A DNA stretch of 64,000 bases, from positions 2,344,303 to 2,408,302 of the forward strand of contig JAZAYU010000061.1 in assembly GCA_038501625.1 (NCBI GenBank), written 5' to 3'. Both the position numbers and the translations under genes were made by a program. This document shows, in pieces, positions 58,245 to 64,000 of the stretch. The stretch is from Corbicula japonica. Its lineage: Eukaryota > Mollusca > Bivalvia > Venerida > Cyrenidae. Position 1 is the stretch's first letter. The number at the start of each line of letters is the position of its first letter. A model generated the notes under the pieces. The model saw only the letters and a list, made by a program, of their open reading frames with translations. It made no database searches and was not told the DNA's origin.

Positions 58245-58740
58245 ACCATTAATCCCATTGGTTGTGGCTGTTATCATATGGGAAAACATTGTAGTTACAG
58301 ATAAGCTGATACATTTTTGCTGTCTGATATGGTTTAACACTCTTTGATTCATTAGGTTTTTACGGCTCCACGAAGTGGGTGGCATATATAGAGTTGCACT
58401 CTTCAATATGTCTGTCCGTACGTACGTCCCCCACCCCCAGATCTTGTGGCATGAACTATCTGGCCAATTTCTTTCAAACTTGTACAATTGATCAAGTAGG
58501 TAGATTTAATGTAGATGATTGAATAGAAAAGATTTTTCTTGCAATCATTTTTACCAGAGTTATGGCCCTTTGTTACAAATGTTGTAGCAGTGGGAGCACC
58601 AGTGTACGAGGATACATTCTAGTTTCTGACAAAGAAGCCAAGTTATAGGTTCAGATCTGATGGCACAGAAATGCAGGCTAATCTGGATCTTCACTGTTCG
58701 TACATGCGATGCAAGCCCTATATGTGGAGTTAAGGGCTAA
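58245..58740. mobile_element. Decayed family P MITE carrying a nested pearl-type insert
   Basis: The P copy is split at TTCATTAGGTTTTT by a segment of about 255 bp (58363-58617). That segment runs from GGCTCCACGAAGTGGGTGGC to GGGAGCACCAGTGTACGAGG. The P copy resumes at TTCTGACAAAGAAGC. Confidence 0.6.
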
Positions 58741-59276
58741 CGGTAGACTTGCATACATGTACTTGATAGCAAAATTAAGTCTACATTTTATACCGAGTCT
58801 CAATGAAAACGCAGCACTTTATTTTTTTGTTGTTGAATATTTTGGATGTGTGTAAAAGTTAAATTGGCAAAGGTATACGTGTTTTAAAATCAAAAAGTAA
58901 CCAATTGATACATTTATCACACCCGTCAACTGGCAGAGCCAGGAGCGGACGGCACATCCAGGCGCAGAATCGGTAAGTTTTTTCATACTTGACAGCGGTG
59001 TAGTTAATTATCATTTTCGCTTATTTTGATTTACTCTTAGAAATATCGGCTGATTTTAAAAGCCAAATGAATTCTGCACATACCCGTTTATTTCTGAAGC
59101 GGTAGAAGGGATGATAAACATTTATCGCGATTAAAATACGGACGTTAGTGATGAAATCTTGAAGATCTGCGTTTTATAGCAAAATGCTCCATAAATCTGC
59201 CATTTAGAATTTATTATCACCCCATGGAACAATTCACTAACTTAAGTTGAATGATTTTTCACAAAGTTATGACCCT

Positions 59277-60015
59277 TTAAATTATTGTATAATAAGATAT
59301 AGGACTAGCGTATTTCATTGTTACCCGATCAAAAGGTCTCAAAGAGTCTACATCCATGTCGACATATGCTCCTATAAAATGGTACAGCACAACATATCGG
59401 ATTATCGGATTACATCCCCTTTCTTTATGCTTTTGTTGTATCTATCCCACACAGGAAGTAAATGAGGATACTCCTCGCTGATAAGTTTTCTTGCGCTGTC
59501 ATCAGTCCAGAAGAAGTATGTCCAAGTCACGTGCATTGATGCCAGTTTCTGGGCAAAAACACTGTACACACTTGGTACCATACTGTCTGTCTGTGAATAT
59601 TTGATGTATAATATGCGGAATCCTTGGTTCCCTTCCTTCCACAGTTGGAAAGTCCGAAGTAACTTCCGGTTGAAATGGCGGATAGTAGACAAGTTTGTTA
59701 GTCGTATTCTCAATCCACTGGACATATTTCTCACTTGCCAACAGATCCGATCTGGATCCATTTGAAGTATAATTTTGTTGGAAGATGCCAGGATGATTAA
59801 TTGTTGAACGTTGCTGTTTGTTTTTTGAAGCTGATTTCCGTTTAATCATTAGGGTTGACGCCATACCGTATTCAGTTTTTATCAAAGATTTCAATTTCTT
59901 GATATGTTGTTCAGGTTGCCGTTCTCGCGAAGTTGAATTTTATTCCACTGACTCACTTTGTTTGCTTCCAATGTTTGTGGTAGGTTTTTAATGTTTTCTT
60001 GGGATGACCAAATTT
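59277..60015 (-). pseudogene. GT32-type glycosyltransferase (Gly_transf_sug) pseudogene
   Basis: After a TTTTTTACAG acceptor the minus strand encodes a stem region, then REPRIPHIIHQIFTD. In a second frame follow SMVPSVYSVFAQ, NWTYFFWTDDSAR-like TWTYFFWTDDSARKLI, EEYPHLLPVWDRYNKSIKKG and DVIR. In a third frame follow RYVVLYHFIGAYVDMDVDSL and RPFDRVTMKYA. This is the nucleotide-sugar-binding half of the OCH1/alpha-mannosyltransferase-like family, with DMD (59352-59360) as its DXD metal-binding motif. The frame breaks coincide with a third CTGT unit (59583-59594) and a tandem 8-bp ATCGGATT repeat (59396-59411). A probable third shift lies near 59925. Removing one unit at each restores the family order. 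The C-terminal part of the family is not seen. Confidence 0.85.
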
Positions 60016-61148
60016 CTGTAAAAAATCATTGCAGGTTGCATGGGATGATCAGCAACAGGTTTAATGTATTTTTTATAACAATTTCACCGTAAAACAAAAG
60101 TTATTAGATAATTTTACTTATTTGAACTAAGTTTAGTTATCGTAAAGCTTGCGGGGAAGGCAAGTGCAAGTCTGGTTTACCATAAAACCACTAAATTCCT
60201 ACTGGCTAAAATGTTGAGGTGTCTAAATATTTTATTAGTCAGATTATAAATGAATACTCAGAGTATGTTTCTCGGTATTGCATTCCCGATATTGTTTTAA
60301 TATTTTCGTTTAGTTTGGTTAATGCAAAATTAAGTTATGTTTTGTAGTAAAAACTTGACTTCAAGACATGCTTACTAAGTGTGGAACCACGGTCGTTGAT
60401 ACAAAAATGTGTACTATAATGTTATTAATCAAGTGAATTCATATTGGCGTTGTTATTGGGCCAAGGGTAGTCATATTGGCCCGAGGCCAATATGAATTCA
60501 CTTGATTAATGACAATTTTATTAATTAACAAAATATCCATAGTTCTAGACTTTAAAATTACTAATTTACCGGTCTGAAGAGATGAAGTGTCAGCTCTGAT
60601 TTAAATGTTCAATCTTCAATCTATGCTAGTGACCTGGCTGATATAAGCTATCAAGGAGATGCAGATATGAAGGTTGTTTTGTTTTGAATACAAAAACAGC
60701 CTGAACATTACTACACACTGTGGCAGCCAAGTCTCTTGTTTATCCAGTCTGAATTAAGTTTTTTTCCAGATATATCTAAAATAAGTTTACTTTCTGGCTC
60801 ATTCCATGCACGATTTCCACATGTATGCTTTGTGTGCGTTCATTCGTGCATCACGCGTGTTTGAAAGCCGATAGTAACAACTAATCTTCTATAACATTTT
60901 AAATTGAACTATGCATATTCTACAAGAATGTGTCCTCGAATAATAAAAACAAAATAGGTTTAAAATTTCTATGCGTTTACCTTTTTATATGTAGCCAATG
61001 TCACCAGGGGTCAAGTGCATTTGCACAACGCTATGTCTCCTTCATTCGTGCATCGTGATTGGATGAAAATTAAAACTTGTTTACTGTGATTGGTTGATAT
61101 ATATAGTATTTTTGCGTTAAATATAGTATATTGTAAACAGCGGGATTT
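60016..61148. other. Spacer or intron upstream of the glycosyltransferase pseudogene
   Basis: No exon recognised. It contains the foldback at 60423-60511. Confidence 0.4.
60423..60511. repeat. Short foldback element
   Basis: TTAATCAAGTGAATTCATAT and its complement form 25-bp arms, with GGGCCAA and TTGGCCC-type inner pairing. Confidence 0.85.
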
Positions 61149-61507
61149 TCAAAATGACCTATGTATTTGGGGATGTTTGCAAGTTTTATTACTTTTGTTG
61201 ATTTCATATATGTGCATTTGCATCATAAAGTCACTTTCTGTTATTGCTTTCCCCCCAAAATCTGGACGCCTGGTTTTGGTTACTACAGAGTCACAATTGT
61301 TGTTAATCTTATCTGACGACAAATTTTCAACAGTACTTGGATCACATTGCTCGCTGACAGCGCAGTTGTTATTGTTGTTTTTGCCTGGATGTTGTAACTT
61401 CGGAGCAGATTCATTGAATTTCTGTTTCAGCAGGGACTCCATAGTTTCTGTGGGTTCGGTGTCTTCTTAGAGAAAGACTCAGAAGGAAGTTTCATCTCCA
61501 GAGGCAC
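61149..61507 (-). pseudogene. Possible upstream exon of the glycosyltransferase pseudogene
   Basis: After an acceptor (ATATATGTACAG) one frame reads VPLEMKLPSESFSKKTPN. A second frame then runs MESLLKQKFNESAPKLQHPG, an NNNNNC run and TRRPDFGGKAITESDF to a stop. The asparagine-rich, lysine-rich composition would suit a Golgi stem region, and the internal frame change resembles the damage in the downstream pseudogene. Assignment to the same gene is inference only; the antisense frame here is hydrophobic and equally long. Confidence 0.25.
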
Positions 61508-61650
61508 CTGTACATATATTTAGCAATATAAATATTCTACAAATAATTATGTTTTCTGTTAGCTCTGAATATTTTGTTTTATTTTTAACTAGATTCATTA
61601 AACTATGAATTTAAGTTTAATAGTTATTATTAATGGTAATCTGCTAAACA

Positions 61651-64000
61651 TTAGTCTCGATGTTAAATCTTTACCTGCCATAGAACATGATGAGCTTTTA
61701 ATTTCAGGTAGCATAGGGATCCTATTGTCCGGTGTTGTTTTTGTCATTATCTTGTAGTCCCTAATTATTAACATGAAACTTAATATTTCTTATAACTTAA
61801 AAGTCCTTGTCCTATTCAATTATTACTTTGCATGCATCATATGCATGAACAAAGCAATTAGGGGAAACAAGAATGATAACTTGTATGTTACTATTTTCTT
61901 TTTGAGTTATTCCCCTTTCAGATGCAACTTAACGTGAAACTTAAGTCAAGTATTCACTTGATACTTGGCATATAATTATCATTTGCATGAACAAAAGCTA
62001 TCTGTGACAACAAGAATGATGACTCCTGTTGACTATTTTTAATTTCCAAATGTAACTTTAACATGAAATGTAATGTTGTCTAGTCTATAACTTGAAAATA
62101 CTTGTCCAATTCACTAAATACTTGGAATATATCATCTGCATGAACAAAGCCATCTGTGACAACCAGAATAATGACCCATGTTTAACTTTTTTCATTAATG
62201 CCCCTTTCAAATGCAACTAGGGCAACTAATTTTCCAATGAAATCCAAATTCTAATTTTTTCCTAGGTCTGATACAAATTCCTAAAATTGTTATCAGTGAA
62301 TTTAAATTAAGACAAGACTTGACCCTTTTGTCCCATGGAGGTATGGCTGTTATCCAATGAACAGTGTAGAATAGGTCTGGAACAATAGTTGCACACTTGA
62401 TAAAATGCATGTTTATGGAGTAAAAGGTTAAAGGGAGATATGCAGGGTCAAGCAGGTATACTCGGTAAAATCGTAAACAGATTGATCTATGTAACACTTG
62501 CGTGTACTTTTCACTAAACTACATTTCAAACCCTCCAGGAGGAAGTTTTCAGTTAATTTTACCATTTTACCGGACCTGAAAACAATCTGCTGAAGAAATC
62601 CCTATACAAAAATACATTCTATATTTAGCGGTCATGGGAATGTCGTGCTTACTATTCGTGGTGGCCCAGGCATTTTGAAACAAATGGTGACGTCAATAAT
62701 CAGCAAGGTACACCGAATGCGTATTTTGGTTGAAGTGATCACGTGACAATCCCAAAAACCACAGGTTTTACGCGGGAAATACAAAAAAGCTAACCTATGC
62801 GCGTCGCATAGGATAGGCAACACCATTTATATTTCTTTTTTTTAAAAAATAATGGTTTGAAATATTTCGGGTGTAAATCAATATTAGAGCTTCAAATAAT
62901 GATATTCAACTGATTAATAACCCTTTTCGCAAATCTGTTTCATTCATCAATCCTGCACATCTCCCTTTAATGTAGGTATGTTTATTTTGCTGAGAGTTGG
63001 TATATAATGAAAGCAAGCCAGTAATTCGTCCACAACTTTAATATCTTCAACTTAAATGCATCTTCTTCCAAAGGCATGCTTGCTGGCAATTTATTCATTA
63101 ACTTTTAAATAAAGGGAGGCAATGGGTTGTGACCTATTAACCAAATGAAAATGATTGCAAAGTACAGTCATATGTAGATTTTCAGCCCACAACTTGAAGT
63201 TGCTGCCTTGCATCATTTTGATTTTACAACATTGTAAAAATGGATGTTGTGACACTAGGTGATATTGGTTGCATTTGAGCCTAAATATTCTGAAATGTTT
63301 CACAAGAATAAATACTTTTCATTCTATTTAAAACAGAGTTAACCATTAATCCCATAGGTTGTGGCTGTTATCATATGGGACAACATTGTAGTTACAGATA
63401 AGCTGATACATTTTTGCTGTCTGATATGGTTCAACACTCTTTGATTCATTAGGTTTTTATGTCTCCACGAAGTGGGTGGCATATATACAGTTGCACTCTT
63501 CAATATGTCTGTCCATACGTATGTCCCCCACCCCCAGATCTTGTGGCATGAACTATCTGGCCAATTTCTTTCAAACTTGTACAATTGATCAAGTAGGTAG
63601 ATTTAATGTAGATGATTGAATAGAAAATATTTTTCTTGCAATCATTTTTACCAGAGTTATGGCCCTTTGTTACAAATGTTGTAGCAGTGGGAGCACCAGT
63701 GTACGAGGATACATTCTAGTTTCTGACAAAGAAGCCAAGTTATAGGTTCAGATCTGATGGCACAGAAATGCAGGCTAATCTGGATCTTCACTGTTCGTAC
63801 ATGCGATGCAAGCCCTATATGTGGAGTTAAGGGCTAACGGTAGACTTGCATACATGTACTTGATAGCAAAATTAAGTCTACATTTTATACCGAGTCTCAA
63901 TGAAAACGCAGCACTTTATTTTTTTGTTGTTGAATATTTTGGATGTGTGTAAAAGTTAAATTGGCAAAGGTATACGTGTTTTAAAATCAAAAAGTAACCA
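61651..64000. repeat. Segmental duplication, copy 2 (truncated eL22 3' flank)
   Basis: It begins inside the equivalent of eL22 intron 3 (TTAGTCTCGATGTTAAATCT), retains the exon 4 acceptor TTTCAGGTA, and jumps directly to GCATAGGGATCC of the older pearl-like element. It lacks the eL22 coding exon and 3' region. It then continues without the 54286-57095 element to the end of the window, and probably beyond. Confidence 0.93.
63340..63836. mobile_element. Decayed family P MITE with nested insert, duplicate of 58245-58740
   Basis: Same structure and junctions as the first copy, with a few substitutions (for example TTATGTCTCCACGAAG), so the nesting predates the duplication. Confidence 0.6.

Larger units (their letters stand above)
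53202..58903. repeat. Segmental duplication, copy 1 (eL22 3' flank)
   Basis: Blocks 53202-53261, 53806-54285 and 57096-58903 recur in the same order and orientation at 61651-64000 with only scattered differences. The intervals 53262-53805 and 54286-57095 are absent from the second copy. Confidence 0.93.

Noticed and set aside
61090..61470. Hydrophobic 126-codon plus-strand frame
   Set aside because: It is antisense to an asparagine-rich frame that better fits the neighbouring minus-strand pseudogene; hydrophobicity follows from reading AAC/AAT codons backwards.
61651..61712. Second eL22 gene
   Set aside because: Only the end of intron 3 and the acceptor are present; the coding exon is deleted.

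Overview
The window is animal nuclear DNA, most likely from a bivalve mollusc (probably a heterodont or venerid clam). The protein-coding sequence is in short exons with GT-AG introns. The rest is dense in short palindromic MITEs, tRNA-derived SINEs, foldback hairpins and long elements whose cores are tandem repeats of about 145-160 bp, resembling the pearl / Helentron-associated elements described in bivalves. There is no prokaryotic operon, CRISPR array or rRNA. A run of exactly 500 Ns (48471-48970) is a scaffold gap. The species guess rests on repeat style only.

Left edge (1-9 kb): the first coding exon of a Y-box/cold-shock protein gene lies on the minus strand (1921-1978) and the rest of that gene is off the left edge. 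Its first intron holds two inverted-repeat elements. A GC-rich minisatellite with higher-order structure fills 4.4-5.9 kb, followed by single-copy DNA and four copies of the commonest MITE.

Main gene (9.1-31.9 kb, minus strand): a complete SLC27A/FATP2-type very-long-chain acyl-CoA synthetase / fatty acid transport protein. All ten coding positions could be placed with matching splice phases, giving 624 or 625 residues. Two homologous, phase-compatible versions of exon 4 sit in tandem, which is the expected layout for mutually exclusive exons. Intron 9 is almost entirely a 43-bp minisatellite whose unit is the last 34 bp of exon 9 plus the first 9 bp of the intron, so the splice donor has been copied about 25-30 times. 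The other introns are filled with nested transposons, including a decayed mariner, pearl-like arrays and more than 15 palindromic MITEs.

Middle (32-48 kb): almost all repeats. These include a tRNA-derived SINE and a short retroposon with clear target-site duplications, a 23-bp satellite, a 27-bp satellite split by a MITE, a pearl-like element carrying telomere-type TTAGGG blocks, and a 1.5-kb hAT-type element with a perfect 8-bp duplication and a nested SINE. One convincing but unidentified minus-strand exon lies at 46183-46312.

Right (49-64 kb): ribosomal protein eL22 is on the plus strand. Three coding exons are clear, and an ATG-only first exon abuts the N gap. Downstream lies a roughly 2.8-kb pearl-like tandem array interrupted by a TTAA-flanked MITE. 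A GT32-type glycosyltransferase pseudogene follows on the minus strand, broken by 4-bp and 8-bp tandem duplications. From 61.65 kb to the window end there is a second copy of the eL22 3' flank. It lacks the last eL22 exon and carries the empty site of the 2.8-kb array element.
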